64,000 nt of DNA, from positions 19,608,437-19,672,436 of the forward strand of contig NC_088313.1 in NCBI RefSeq assembly GCF_910592395.1. The letters run 5' to 3'. The DNA is from Lineus longissimus (taxonomy: Eukaryota > Nemertea > Pilidiophora > Heteronemertea > Lineidae). The position numbers and the translations under genes were made by a program. This document shows positions 42,094 through 55,330 of this stretch, one piece after another. The first letter of the stretch is position 1, and every line of letters begins with the position of its first letter. The notes under the pieces are model-generated. The model was given only the letters and a program-made list of their open reading frames with translations, ran no database searches and had not been told where the DNA came from.

Positions 42094-44113
42094 TCAGAGC
42101 GTTTTAAATCCAAATCTCTCGCCGCTCATCGCGCCATGGCCGCCGTCTACGGGCACATCCGCTCCAGTGAAAAAGCTTGCATCACGGCTGCTGAGAAACG
42201 TTATGGCTGCCGCAATCTCGTTAGGATGGGCCACGCGTCCGATCAGGTGGCACCCTGCAGCTTGTTTCTTCACCTCTACGACCTCATCCGGGGGAATCGA
42301 CCCGACAGTCTATACAGAAGAACGAAAACTGTAAACCGCATTTATTATTTCCTTGGACTTTGCGACTACTCGATTCGTTAAGAAACAACATGTAATATAT
42401 ACACGCATACATACACTTATACATGCCCATTAGAGGCTCAGATGAGCCACTCATTCTGACCAGTGTCATTTACTAAACCAATTTGGAGAAGAGCTGGACA
42501 AAGTAACGTGCCAATATAGCCTCCCACCAATATTGTCTGGCTCGACCTATGCAGGGCCTCTCGACTGCTAGCAAAGAGACCTGAGCCACCCGACCACAGT
42601 CCTCTGTTGCTTTGAGATGCCCGTGAGGTGAGATCTTACAGCTTAGAGTACTCTAAACCGACACTGACGCGAATAAACTTACCGCTTTTGTCCAAACCCA
42701 ACCAGCTGATACGGAATTCACCCTTATGCCGTACTTTCCAAGGTCCAACGCCATACATTTTGTCATGGATACGATGGCGCCCTTGCTTGCTGAGTAGGTC
42801 CAACGATTCGGGTGTGCACGATGGGCGCAGTTGCTTCCAACATTGACGACTGTGCAATCTTTACCTTTGATTGACGGAAATGAAGAAAGTTGTACCTTTT
42901 ACAATAAATGAGTGTTTTTTCCTGCCGGGAAACGCAACCAAGGAAGTTTTAGTGCTCTTTCCCCGGAGCTCTCCAATGTAACCTACCTGTGGACAACTGA
43001 AAGCAGCGGCAACTGTTGGAGGTAATCAGCACTTAACACATTTCAGGAAAATGCATCAGCCTCTGCGTTCTGAGTGCAAAGGGTCTTGAACTCAAATAAG
43101 GTACCCCTGCGTTATTTGATAGGTATCAATTTACCGTGGATAATGGAGGTACCTTAGAATATTTAATCAGCGACGAGTCGATATGCTGAGAAACAAAATG
43201 CCTCTCAGATGTCGATAGATTGCCTTCAACACCCTTGCCTGGATGTCCCTTCTGACCTTCATTGTTTTTCACTCAAATATAGAGCAGAAGAACCTTTGTT
43301 GGTCAAGCTGATGGATGTCGTACCTTTCTTCAGATAAGGATAGCATGCTTGGACCATGTTGGCATAACCCTCCACGTTCACCGTCATTGTCCTTCGCCAG
43401 TCTTCATGTTCAGCATTCAAACCTGAATGATTAAAGACAGATCTGCAACCATCATCAGCAATATAGGTTACAACCAAGATGACCAATTGTTTCTTGATGT
43501 ACTCTGAAGGGTGTCTCTCTCTGTCATGTACTTCAATGAGCTGTTGTTAAAGGGACGCTTTTGACCCTGATGGGAGAAAGGTCTTCCTGAGTGTCTGCAT
43601 TTATAAATAAGAACGTATTCTCTGAGGATTTTATGCAATTATTGAAAGAACCAGATGTGCAGAGATAAAGCTGACTCAACCTCTAATCAACCTCTATTCC
43701 CGGGGTCAATGTGCTCCCCCACTTCCGATCCTCTACCCGGATGAAAAGGGTGAAGCTGATTGACAGATTTTACCTTTCCAGTCAAAGTATGCGGCATTGT
43801 CGACAAGATGGTGGACGACGCCGCCATTTTGCTCCGCTACCTTCTGTACCTCTTCAATGCACCTTGCCTTATCCGACACGTCCACTGCGTTGAATGTCAC
43901 TCTACAACCAGCTCCGCAGAGATGCGTAGCCAATTCAGATCCTGCGTTTGCATCCAAATCGAAAATAGACACGTGTTTTGCCCCATCATTGACAAATCGT
44001 TCTACTGTCCCGCGGCCGATTCCGGATGCGCCACCAGTCACGATGACAACTCGGTTCTTGAAGCGTGATCCTTTTGTGACTTCATCATCAAGGACGGGAA
44101 GATCGGCACTCAT
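42094..44113 (-). CDS. Classical short-chain dehydrogenase/reductase (SDR), four exons
   Basis: NAD(P)-dependent oxidoreductase with a Rossmann fold; the substrate cannot be told. Exons 43774-44113, 43324-43422, 42683-42864 and 42094-42309 have GT-AG ends and matching phases, giving 278 residues, normal for classical SDRs. The cofactor loop is TGGASGIGRG (26-35). Acidic residues after the second strand (FDLDA, 51-55) favour NAD over NADP. DVSD (78-81) and DNAAY (105-109, a variant of NNAG) follow. The catalytic set is Asn129, Ser157 (VGSNC), Tyr170 and Lys174 (YSASK). The C-terminal region has FFTGADVPVDGG. No membrane segment or strong targeting signal. Closest in type to HSD17B14-like or bacterial 3-oxoacyl-ACP reductase-like SDRs. 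AATAAA follows 64 bp after the stop. The start is the first ATG, 25 codons before the glycine loop. Confidence 0.92.
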
Positions 44114-47100
44114 TGCTTGATATGTATATACTATAGTATTGGGATGGTGTTCAGCAATCAGCAGTCAGGATCAGACAAGGCTTGAATACATGCATGGTTG
44201 ATATTCTGTGGTAACCGACCGACTGATCTCATTTTTCTGGGTACACCTCACCCAAATTTGAGCTGATTCTGCCGTATGAAATGTAGAATATTTCTATGCG
44301 GTAAATAAAGCAGCATTATGGTGAATCCGTTTTTCGATAGAAGATATTTCGAAACTAGAGCAGAACTATAGGCCTACATAACCTTCGACTCTACACGGTT
44401 ATACCGAACCTGTATTATGCCCAAAACTCCGTGCGGAGCACGGGTAATAGCATTCCGCGAAGTTACTATTTATAGCTCACAAGGTCATTTGCATAAGATA
44501 TTGATGACGTTTTAGTCACGTGACAGTCGGACATCGACACTTACCTACGCATTTGAGCTTATTTCAAAGTCAATTATCTTTGACCCTGCATTGTTTTTAG
44601 CATGAATGATACCATAGAGTCAGAGAGAGAAATATTCAGAACAATTATGTAGTATTTCCAACACTCGGACATGTGCCAGATTGAATCTAACTGCCCTAGT
44701 TGGAAAGCCTGAATCCATTACGAAACCGCATGTTTGTCGTCCGACATTGCCTGTAATTTAGCGATGGGGAAATAGAGGGCAGCAGCTGCAGTGACGTCAT
44801 CTTCGCGTAATGCTATTGCTAGTGTTTACTTCTTCTCGGTACATGTTTACTGATACACAGTGCTAACAATAATCAATAGGCCTACATTGTACGTGGTTTT
44901 GACAACAACTTTGACTCCATTAACAGAAAGTATAAAAGCTATGCGACCAAATATGGGCATGCTATAATCGAGAAAACAAGGCATGCGCCCAGGTTTCGAT
45001 TTTGTTTTCGCTTTGATGTAACTACAGTATGAACGCACTATTTTTGGTATTTATGCAAATGATGATTTAAGGGAGTTAGATCGATAGAGAAACGACGATG
45101 CGCCGATTTGTGATCGGTGTTAGATGTAAGAGAAAAAACGCCCAAACAAACGAGGAAAACATGTTTTACTGTGCATGCTGTAGGTTACATCTACTGATGT
45201 AAATATATAGCTGTATTCAGCTGCTGTAATCCGACATGTTATACACCATGGCTACAAGACTCGAGTCAATCTCTATAATCACTCCACGAGCTGCGTCTGC
45301 TCTAAGGTCTAATACTCTTCTATGAGAAGCAAGGGCGTACATGTACAATTACCGTGTCGTCAATTTCAACAATTCGGGATTTGTAACCGAGCATTTTGCG
45401 GAACGCAACTGCATGGTTTTCCATTTTAAAACTGTTTGACCCTTAAAGGAGTAATGTTTTTGTTTTTCCTATATAAAAATGCGTTGACATTATATTTCAT
45501 TATCAGCAGGCTTGGCATTCGCACATGACTTTATGCCAAGCATGTTATTCGTGAGTTTCAAATGAGTACATATTTGGTGATGTTGATGCCTGTTGCCGTC
45601 AGCAGATTTGGGGAGCTTTACATGAGGCGAACACACGCGAAATTGACAAATATGGTCTTAAAACTAGGGAAAATTATATTTCGGTCTTCAGAACATGATC
45701 TACCTCTCTGTAATGTACCTACATGATACATGTACCTAAGCTGTCGCAAGGCTGTCCTTAGTAGAGAGGTTCAGCATTCGCCCTACCTTTAGCCCTCTCC
45801 CAATACTGACCTCTTCACTGATGTGCATGAGATGCTGGCTGTTGCTCGGTAATTTGGGTCTCTGACTCAGACCCCCGCCTCATTCTCCATGTTGTGCAAA
45901 ATCCTCTTATAAAATGTCGACTCTCATCGATGATTCATGGAGTGTCAATTGTCTCGACCAATTATATCATAATCATAATCATACAGCTAATCTCCTTTGA
46001 TACATGAATGATGATCGCGACGAGGCATCCGTCAAAATCTATACTATGATGACCGATTTGATCCCAGAACCATCTGGCAAGTTATTGATTTCCAGCTCGG
46101 CAACTGGCTACCCTGGATGCAGGCAGTTTTGATATAGTTTCGCCATCTATGAACCAAAGCCTCAATCCTCGAAATTTGCCGGTGTAGAAGTAGAAAATGT
46201 CCCACCCTATCGTAATCTGACGGTTTATCAAACCGTCAAGTGCCAAGGGATTAAAACGCATAATAGGCTACTTTGTTCCCAGGACATTCTATCCTAGGAT
46301 AGTTCAAACTTCGACACTGCCTATGATATGGCGTGCAACACCAGAGCCATCTCGTGACTGAGACAGAAAAGTTACGGCGGTTTGGATGTTGATCCGAGAG
46401 CGAGGGAACCATTCTCTGATTGACGTTGTAGGGTGTCCGAGTTGATTCTAGGCATACTAGTCAAACACGCACTGTTTCAATACATCTCTGACCACGGGCA
46501 ACGTGACAACCGTCATTTAAATACAACCTCGTTCTCGTGCATGGACCTAAATTCTAAACCTCTCTAATATTTCTGCACCCGAGAACCGTGATGGGAAGTT
46601 TTCAGTCGATTGCGAAGCCATCTATGAATTCGTGAGTAGACTATTGGCCATGCACGTGAAATCGACTTATAGAGGCGGTGAACATCAGTCCTAAAGTATC
46701 TTCCTTTCACTGCCGACATCAAGGGCCAGGAAATCCGTCGGGCGCGCCATCATAAACAGTGGCCAATCGAATTGCTCGACACAAAGTAATTGAATGAGGG
46801 TCTGAATTGATGGCGCCACCTCAGGATCAGGTTACCATTCTTCTATACAACATGCACTGTATATGGGGTCAGGCTAGCGTCCCTGAACCGTTACTAATTG
46901 AACACCTGGTCTTCAATTATGATGGATTTTAATGCGTGTCTCGACTCCCGCTTTGGGAAACAAATTGACAAGAGATCTTGAAAAGAGAGTGGGCTTTGCA
47001 GTAGAAAACTTTTGAAAATATTTTGGGAGGCATCATACTAAACTAAGTTCTTGTATTTTGGGGGCCTATTCAGGTTTTTGGGCCTCTCTTGACTTATGAA

Positions 47101-49115
47101 ACGTGCCCCTCAGCCTTGTTATGTTAGCCCGATCTTCCAACTAGTGTGTCATCATCCGCTGTTCCTATATCCACGAGGAATTCGAACTTTTCTCGAAAAA
47201 AAAAAAAAAATTATCTCCGCGGAACAGAAAACGTGGAGTTATTTCAATTAAGGATGAATGCTATTAAATTCGTCAAGAGTTAGATCGTCAGAGTTAGATT
47301 GTCTATCGCGATTGACTCAGTGAGTCCTGATGCTACGTTTCTGAATAGTGCATGGTTGCGTGACAGATTCCCGTCGTTGGTGTAATTAAAATAATGCTCA
47401 ATTAAAGTGCACTGATCATAAATGATTAAAATTCATTATAGTAGACGCGCGTGCAATGACTTTGCCTGACTGAGAAAGCGAAATGTTTCGATCTCAAAAA
47501 TTATCCAAAGAGCTTTTTATTCAAAGGAAATGCTGACATTTTTAGTAATGGAACCTGAATTTCTGGACATATTGAAAAATTTCTAACAAGAAAAAATGTT
47601 GCGGGAACGTTAAAGACTTTCTTGAAGTAGTGATTGATAAGTTCAACTTGCGTTTCTAACCTCACTCCCGCTGTCGTAAATTAAGGCTCGGGGGCCAGGC
47701 AAAATATTTGGTGCCAGGGTAATCATGATGAGAGCGTCTAAGACATGGAACGGGTTGGCAACACGGCGAGGTTAGATAAACATATCACTTGCTGGGAGCT
47801 AGTTAACTCAATCCTTAGCTAATGGAAAAAAAACTGTTGAACAAGGCTAACATCGGGATCGGTTTTCAAAGTCCTAGCCCTTGTTGTGTTCCATGATGAG
47901 TTATCATCTACCCGACTCGAAATACGGATAAAAAGAACCCGCTTGACCAGTACGGCAAGCTTTACTTTGAAGTTGACCAGCGGGCCTGTTTCTCGCGGTT
48001 AGCGATGGGAGAGTTGGACAGAAATGTACCGAAATGGTCTGGTCAATGATAAGGACAGACCGACATCTACTATTAATCAGTTGCCATTGAAAGTAGAACA
48101 CACAGCTTTAGGGCAGATGACAAGCCGTTTTCTGTGTATGTGTCCACCTCTCACGTTGCTGTGCGAATTGATAATGAAATTCATGAGCGGAACACGCACG
48201 CGATTTCATTGTGTTGTAATTAGCGTGAGCGTATTATGAATTGATGAAATAATGAAGCGTATTATACATGCACCCTTTCCTCTTTCGTAGACCTTGCAAG
48301 TACTGCTTAGATTGGTTTGCCACAACGTCCAACGAAACTGGTGAAAAAGCATCTGTGGACACCGTCTCGGAACTTTGCATTTTCGTACATCGTGTACATG
48401 TGTACATATACATGTCAATGTTTAATCACTTTCCGTATCCCGACCTCGTGGAAATGAATAGACATCATGGCCGTACCATCCTTTTCTAAAACTCCTCTCT
48501 TTTGGCCCGGTGTCATGAAACCAAAGGAATTGAGTGATGAATTTAACGAAAAGGAGCTCAATGTGTCCGAATGTTATTTCCGTCCATGACGTCCAAAGTA
48601 GTGTTGCTTCGTCTAGTTCGCTACAGCATAACTCCGCCTTAGTATTATTCTCACCACCAAAACAATCATGATGTTGCGAGATGAGACAATGGCGATGGCG
48701 ATGTTAGAAATCAAATTAATCAAAGTCACGATCAAAGGGTGCTGAGGAAATGGATGGAAAAGCACGTCAGCGGGCAAGAATTGGGGTCATCCCTCAGGTG
48801 ACGGCCAGTATTTGCCTGATGGGACAATGTCCGTCAGACAGGAGTGCACTACTTTTCCCGCAGACGGACCGAGATCGCAGCACGTCAGTCCAGAAAAAGG
48901 TAAATAATTTCTTCTCAATTTTTCTCGCCCCTTTTTTTAACCTTCAAGAATGCATTTTCAGCGTGAACTGTTACAATAGCCGCGAAGTCTTTTACAATGA
49001 TAAGGTACGACACAGAGTCTGAATGTTTGCATGATTCTGCAGACGGTGGAAAAGGCGGTCGAAATTAGACCTACCGGGCTGGTGGTGATTCGCATGTGTG
49101 AGGAGTATGACCAGA
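44114..49115. other. Intergenic, no gene seen
   Basis: Short frames only (up to 90 codons). It contains a copy of the 29.2-kb hairpin arm at 45754-45772 and an A run near 47198-47211. Confidence 0.5.
45754..45772 (+). repeat. Solitary arm related to the 29252-29379 element
   Basis: GTCCTTAGTAGAGAGGTTC resembles the right arm of the inverted-repeat element in the MRPS26 3' UTR (CCTTAATAGAGAGGTTC). Confidence 0.5.
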
Positions 49116-49574
49116 GAGAGCCGCCTTCTCCATCACGCTCACGAGGAAGTGATCCAACAGGGAATTGATCCCCAACCTCGACCTTTGAGATGAAAAGCAC
49201 AGAACCTTGACCCTCAATCGTATCTATACGCCGCTATGGTAGCCCCAAGCTGACCTCTGACTCCAAGCTTTTCTTGGATATAAGAATAGTCGGGTACAAT
49301 TTCGTATACGTCTCCACGGATTACATCCGTGATGTCACGTACCCGCGAGAGCCGCCTTCTCCATCACGCTCACGAGGAAGTGATCCAACAGGGAATCGAT
49401 CCCAAACCTCGACCTTTGAGATGAAAAGCACAAAACCTTGATCATCAATCGTATCTATACGCCGCTATGGTAGCCCCAAGCTGACCTCTGACTCCAAGCT
49501 TTTCTTGGATATAAGAACAGTCGCGTACAATTTCGTATACGTCTCCACGGATTACATCCGTGATGTCACGGACG
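49116..49574 (+). repeat. 231-bp tandem duplication
   Basis: Copies 49116-49343 and 49347-49574 start with GAGAGCCGCCTTCTCCATCA and end with GGATTACATCCGTGATGTCA. They differ by a handful of substitutions and are separated by 3 bp. The unit ends in a small palindrome, CACGGATTACATCCGTG. Confidence 0.93.
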
Positions 49575-52500
49575 TGGAGAAATCTAATTTAAAGCTTACA
49601 ATGAAATAACTTTATCGAATTTACCTTTCGCAAGCAAGATATTTGCTCCAGACGTGGGTCCCCGATAGACTATCACGCAAGTGTGTCTGAAATAATCTTG
49701 TTTTAAATGTTACATGCCTGGTAATTTGACTTGTAATCAAAATAACGCTTCTATGCCTAGACGAAATTCCGGAAGGACGACGTATTCTCAAAATACGACC
49801 GATTTTCAACGTTTCAAACCTTTTTCACCGAAACTGGTCCACTCCTCTACCAATAATTCTTTCGTTGCTTTCTGTATACACTGTCATTGAGGAACTTTAC
49901 TACCAGTAGACGGCAGTAGTTAGCCTTCAATAGTTGACTATCTCCATTTCGCACTAATAGTTTAACGGACCAGGCAACCGGTTGATGGCGTCTTCAATGT
50001 TGGTTGTTTACTTCTGAATGATAGGGAAGGAATGAAAAGGAGTCGAGCAACTACATGTCGAATGTGTAATAGTAACCAGGGCCTGGTCGTTCAAAGCAAG
50101 TTTTGACTTGGCTTAATAAGGCTCAACTGAAGGAGATAAAGCCGAGTTAAGTTTACGCTATAGCGTTAGTGACAAAGTTTGTTTTGACGAACAATAAGGC
50201 CCGGATTTCGCTGGTTGTCAAAAGTAGACACGACAATGATTATAGATTATCAGCTATAATATGATTGGACACACCCGATAATCCTGCTAGCATGACATTA
50301 ATGTGCTAATTCGTCAATTCTTAGGTAATCTGCTATCGAATCTGGGGCATTCACGTGTATCAGGCTCGCCAAGGTGACGCCATTGAAGTCCGATAAGGTC
50401 ATACGTGTAACATAAGTAAACCAATTCTGTAACTTGCCATGAAGTTTCACTAGTAATTAATGACTGAACTCATGGTTATTCAAGTACATACTGTATCAGT
50501 TTCGCTAATTAACTATATCGGATCTGGGTATCAGCAATTGGTATTATAAGGCATGTTAGCGAAGCCAGTTAAGCAACACGACTTGTCAAATATTCCGGGA
50601 AACAGAGGATGTTGTTGACTTTAGTTCTGAAGGTTAACAGAAAAAGAAAGAACCTTCGCCAGGAAAAGAGGTATGGACGAAATTTAGAAGGAAAACTATA
50701 GCCCTGTGTGTATCGGAAGAACTACTTTCTACAAAATGATTATAATACATAATCATATGTACTCGACGTTAGCGACCAATTCAAGTTCATTGTCACTTTT
50801 TCTTTTGTAACACGGGAAGGCATGTGACATATTCCGTCAAATCCGGCGCGAAGGCCAAGGATACTTGGTATGAGTGAAGAGGTCGTTCTCGACAGCCAAT
50901 TTACAAGTTTGTCAGTTCATCCTCACTGTTGGGGCCCGAGGCGTGTCAGTGCCAAACACTCGAGCCGCTACTGATCAATCAATCAATATGTCCCTCGTCA
51001 CCTTTTCCTCCAAAACTGAAATTATGGCGCATTTCAAAGATCAGTGACATCATACTTTGACTGAGAAGGCTATAAGTAGCGGCTGAAAAATGATCTTCGC
51101 GACGCCTATGGCGCCTCAACTCGGAGCTGCACGAACTGCCCGCGCCCAACACGACATACAAGTACAACGCCTCCTCTCGGCCGATCAAGATGGCGGCGCG
51201 TTGCTGCAATTCTTAACTGGGCATCAGGCATATTGGAAATAGCTGATAGCAATCGAGTTGATTTACCGCCTTGGCAATTAAATCTTTCGGGACAGGTTCA
51301 CCGTCCTGGATGTAATGGCTTGCTCAGCCGTAATTGATTCATGCAAGTTCCCGTCTTTGCCATGACCATTCATCCGTTACTGAGATCAAAGAAAGCTTAA
51401 GTTTTGAGAAACAGTACCTTTTTCAGGCGTTTCTCTTGCGAGACAACCGCAAGTCTCCATAGGGCGTTTTTACGATGCTCTCTCTCGCTCTTTTCTGCGC
51501 CGATGCCTGACAGGTCCAATTGATCACCTCCTCAGCATGTAATCAGCAAGGCGTTGCAAATGTATGGCATCCCAATAGCAGTTATCTGTCCCGGAATCAA
51601 TTAATAAAGATGAAACGGCATTTTCTGACTCACGTACCATCGAAAACGAGCGAAACAAATACGTCACGTCTCGTTGAATCATTCCTGCATTATCTTCATC
51701 ACAGTAGAGTAATAATTAATTAACTCAAAATTGGCCAGTTTGTTTACCTCGAAAAATATGCGTAGCTCGGTGTGGTTCTATCATTTGGATTGAAGGCAAT
51801 CACACTCACGTATTCCACAAGGTAACATAAATTGTTTCGCTTTCCCAAGCTTGAAATTGAAGTAGACATGGTAATCCTTGCAGTGAATAATAGAATAGGC
51901 TAGTTTCACCAGGCCAACTATATCCTTGTCGTCAGGTCAACTTTGATTGTGGGGATTCGGAGTAGTGCGGCAGACCTTCGACTCTATGATATAGTTGACT
52001 TCCTTATGGTAGTCCAAGGAAGAACCATCCTCGTAAAAAAGGTATGACATGCCTTTGATTAGTCTCATGGTTCAAGGTAAGCAACACCTATAACCTTCTT
52101 ATATCCTAAAATCTATCGAAGGGGGATTACTTTTTCACATCAGCCTCGGTGTCAGCGCGTACGGAGCCCGGAGTGCCGTTACCGTGTACGTGTCCGAGTT
52201 TGTGGGCTCGCGAACTTGTGCTGCCGCAGCAAAGTCTAGAGCCTTTGAGTGGGTGTGTGTCAGGATCGATATGTCATCCGGCCATCACTGACCTCCTTTG
52301 TCTCGACACTAGACGAGAGGAGCTCTTCGTTGCACTGTTTGTAGAGCCCAACTGTTGATCTGGCTCATTGGCCTGCAGTGTCCTGTGGCCAGATTGAACG
52401 AGTCCAACCATCATCTTTGTTTGACGTTTATAGCTTGCAGGAGCAGGAGCCTAAATTCATGACGATCTGTCTCTTCCACATCGACTGCTTCTTGGTTTCC

Positions 52501-55267
52501 ACGTTACTTGATCAGAATCTATGGCTTCCAAGTAACTTGGATCAAAGGCATTTTTGTCTTATTTACCGACACGGTGATATTGTTCTCGTGATGAATGGCT
52601 TCAGTTGAAGTGGAACACAGATCTTTACTTTAGGCTATCCATCGTACACATAGCTAATGGCTTGCTCTCATAGCCGACTTCAAAATACAAGTAAGTCAAT
52701 TTGTGACCACTCTGCTTCAAGCTCATGCTGCAATCTGTGGCGAGATTTACCAGTGAGTGCACGAAGGGGATCTTGTAGTGATTTTGCCTATGGGAGATGT
52801 TGTTGTCAACTCCGGCCATTTATACGAGAACAGCAAAATAAAAAAACGTAGCAGTGCTTTTAACGTGAAATGTTGTCAGTCAGACTGACGTTACCAGTGA
52901 TAATACGGACTGAAAACTGTGTTACTAAGGCGTCATATTTGCGATAGTTAGTCCCATTCGTCGCTTTAGAAAACAATCATCCGTTCAAGCTGACACCTTA
53001 GGCGATACTATCACCGGCGTTGGTTACTGCTCAGCCTGCTCCATCAACCACCACGGTCGAGAACGACGCGTGTCACAAAGCAAGTCGCAAGAGCAAGATA
53101 CGGGGAATGGAGTAGAATTAACAACATACCGTGATATTATTGATTTCATGGCGTCACATGAGATCAGTCAACAGGTTGTGACTTCAGCACATTGGAGCGA
53201 CATTTATGTGAGACACGGGGAATAACACACCAACGATATTTTTGCATACACGTGTCTTGTTCTTGTGATTAGAGATGAAGGAACTGACAACTTGGTGAAA
53301 GGCATCGAAAACGTCTCTGTGAGGTCGCTTCTTGACACTGGCTTTAGCACGTTGTACAAGTGACCATTTCACTCTATCTGTGTGACTGACACGTGGGAAT
53401 AATGACCGATCAATAACATTGCCCAAACGTCTTTGTTGATTTTTACTTTCAAAGTTCACGGAAATGACATTTTTGGAGTACGAAAGGGATACAAATCTCG
53501 TGTTCGAAGCTGATTTCAACACAATGTGACTCAGTTGCTGATGGAAAGTCATTATCGATTTCTGAAACTTATATTTGGGATTCGTGTGACATGCCCAACG
53601 GCCGTGATCCGATTCAATTACTCTTGGCGTCTCATCTCAGTGACCCGGAAGAACGTCTGACTCTTTAAATTATACGTTTCAGAAGAGAACGTAACTCTTC
53701 TCTGTCTAATATGTTATGATTGCTGCTGTTCTAAATGAGTTTCTCGACGAGACGAGGTACAATGTGTAGACCTTTTCTATGGAATAGTGTGGCCTTGACT
53801 CGGACATCTCAAAATCGTTGTTATGAATTTTGTTGCCATAGATAAATTTCGCGACGTGACATCGAGTTGGCAATATTAGTATCGAGCATCTCAAGTTTAG
53901 CACTTCAAGCAACCATTAGAGCCTGGATCCACATCTGTTGTGATTTGCTGACATCCAGTGGCATTTCAAATCCACGTCTTTCTGGACCTCTGTATTGATT
54001 AAACTCTATTAAACTCAGCCTGGCAGTGGATCGCTCATGTTAGTCACGGACCTTATCTAGGTCCGAGGCTAAGCGTAGTTGAACTTATGGACATAATTAT
54101 ATCATTGCTTACCCCGGCTGACTTGACAGTCTAGATTGATACATTACCAAGTGGATGTTTGTTAGTGAGACTCATTGCTGGTATATATTCCGGATCAAGT
54201 CATCAAGATATCGATTCGGTGATTCGATTCCGTACAGATTGATGGTAAGTCTTATACATTTATTGCCCGTTCAGCGCAATGATATTGCTGTACCTTTAAT
54301 ATTGTTCACCTAACGTACGCCTAAACCCTGTAATCTTCCACTAAGATATTTTCTGCTTAATATCATAATATTGTATTTACGCGTTTACCCATTTGCGAAG
54401 TGACCCATTCCGTCAACGCGAAACACGATATAGCATACCAAACACCGTCCGTTAACTTTATGATATTATTGACATGCGTTGAATCATTGGATATCTGGTT
54501 GAATGTATAAGCTACAAATCATCCCGGCTCAGTTCCGTCCGTAAATCAAGATAATGGTATGGATTTCCATCAAGGAGTTGTCCGAGAGCAAATGAATAAC
54601 TCGTCAGGGGAACTCAGGTGCGGTAAATGTCGTCCTGCATGGGTATACCTTTGAGTGACACAGGATCATCCTGGGTAACTTTAGGAATCTTTATTCCCAC
54701 CCAGCTTGCAAACCGCGCCATAGGCCCGATAGAAACACATCCAAAAGGAGGAAAAACACGTATTTCTGGATACTTGTGCTCACTTATTATTTCACGAGAC
54801 ACAACTAGCCAGCGTTAGGAACATTGCGCCAATATTCACCATGTCGTCACCAAGCGGTCAGCCCTGCACGATTTGATCTGATGCATTCTGGCGCAGTTTT
54901 GATGATCACAAGTGAATACAAAATACCTGAGTTTCCCGTGAACTTAATTCTGCTTTTGGTTTTTTATCGGAGCCGATGTTTTTTCAGAGGCATGCTCCTT
55001 ACAGCAATAGCAAGGCATCAGTCAGACGTCATCACACTTCACTTGAACATGACAGAGACACTTTACTATCATGAGAAGACAATTTTGATAATTAGCCAAA
55101 CAACACTGAAATTAGACTTCAAGTGGTGACTACTTTTAGCCCAGCAACTGCACTTTCTGCTCGAAGCGTCAGAGATTCAGTGAATGACTGAGTGGTGAAG
55201 GAAACCTGTTGATTTCAGCGCGCGCTAGTCACGAGCCTTCAACTTCATACCAACTTCTTGGTGGGCA
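49575..55267. other. Intergenic, no gene seen
   Basis: Longest frame is 122 codons (53184-53552, minus) without domain or splice support. A slightly GC-richer patch lies at 52140-52350. No repeat recognised. Confidence 0.45.
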
Positions 55268-55330
55268 CGATGGCATAGTAGAAGAGCGTCCGGTCTGTTA
55301 ACGGAAGGTCGGGGGCTCTGCTCGAACACT
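55268..55330 (+). repeat. tRNA-like relic (SINE-type head)
   Basis: The order CGATGGCATAGTAGAAGAGCG (A-box-like) then TCCGGTCTGTTAACGGAAGG (anticodon-arm-like) then TCGGGGGCTCTGCTCGAAC (decayed B box) follows a tRNA plan but with mismatches and an expanded T loop. A degraded tRNA pseudogene or tRNA-derived SINE is likely. Confidence 0.5.

Noticed and set aside
53184-53552. 122-codon minus-strand frame
   Set aside because: No recognisable family and no exon context; similar lengths occur by chance in this window.
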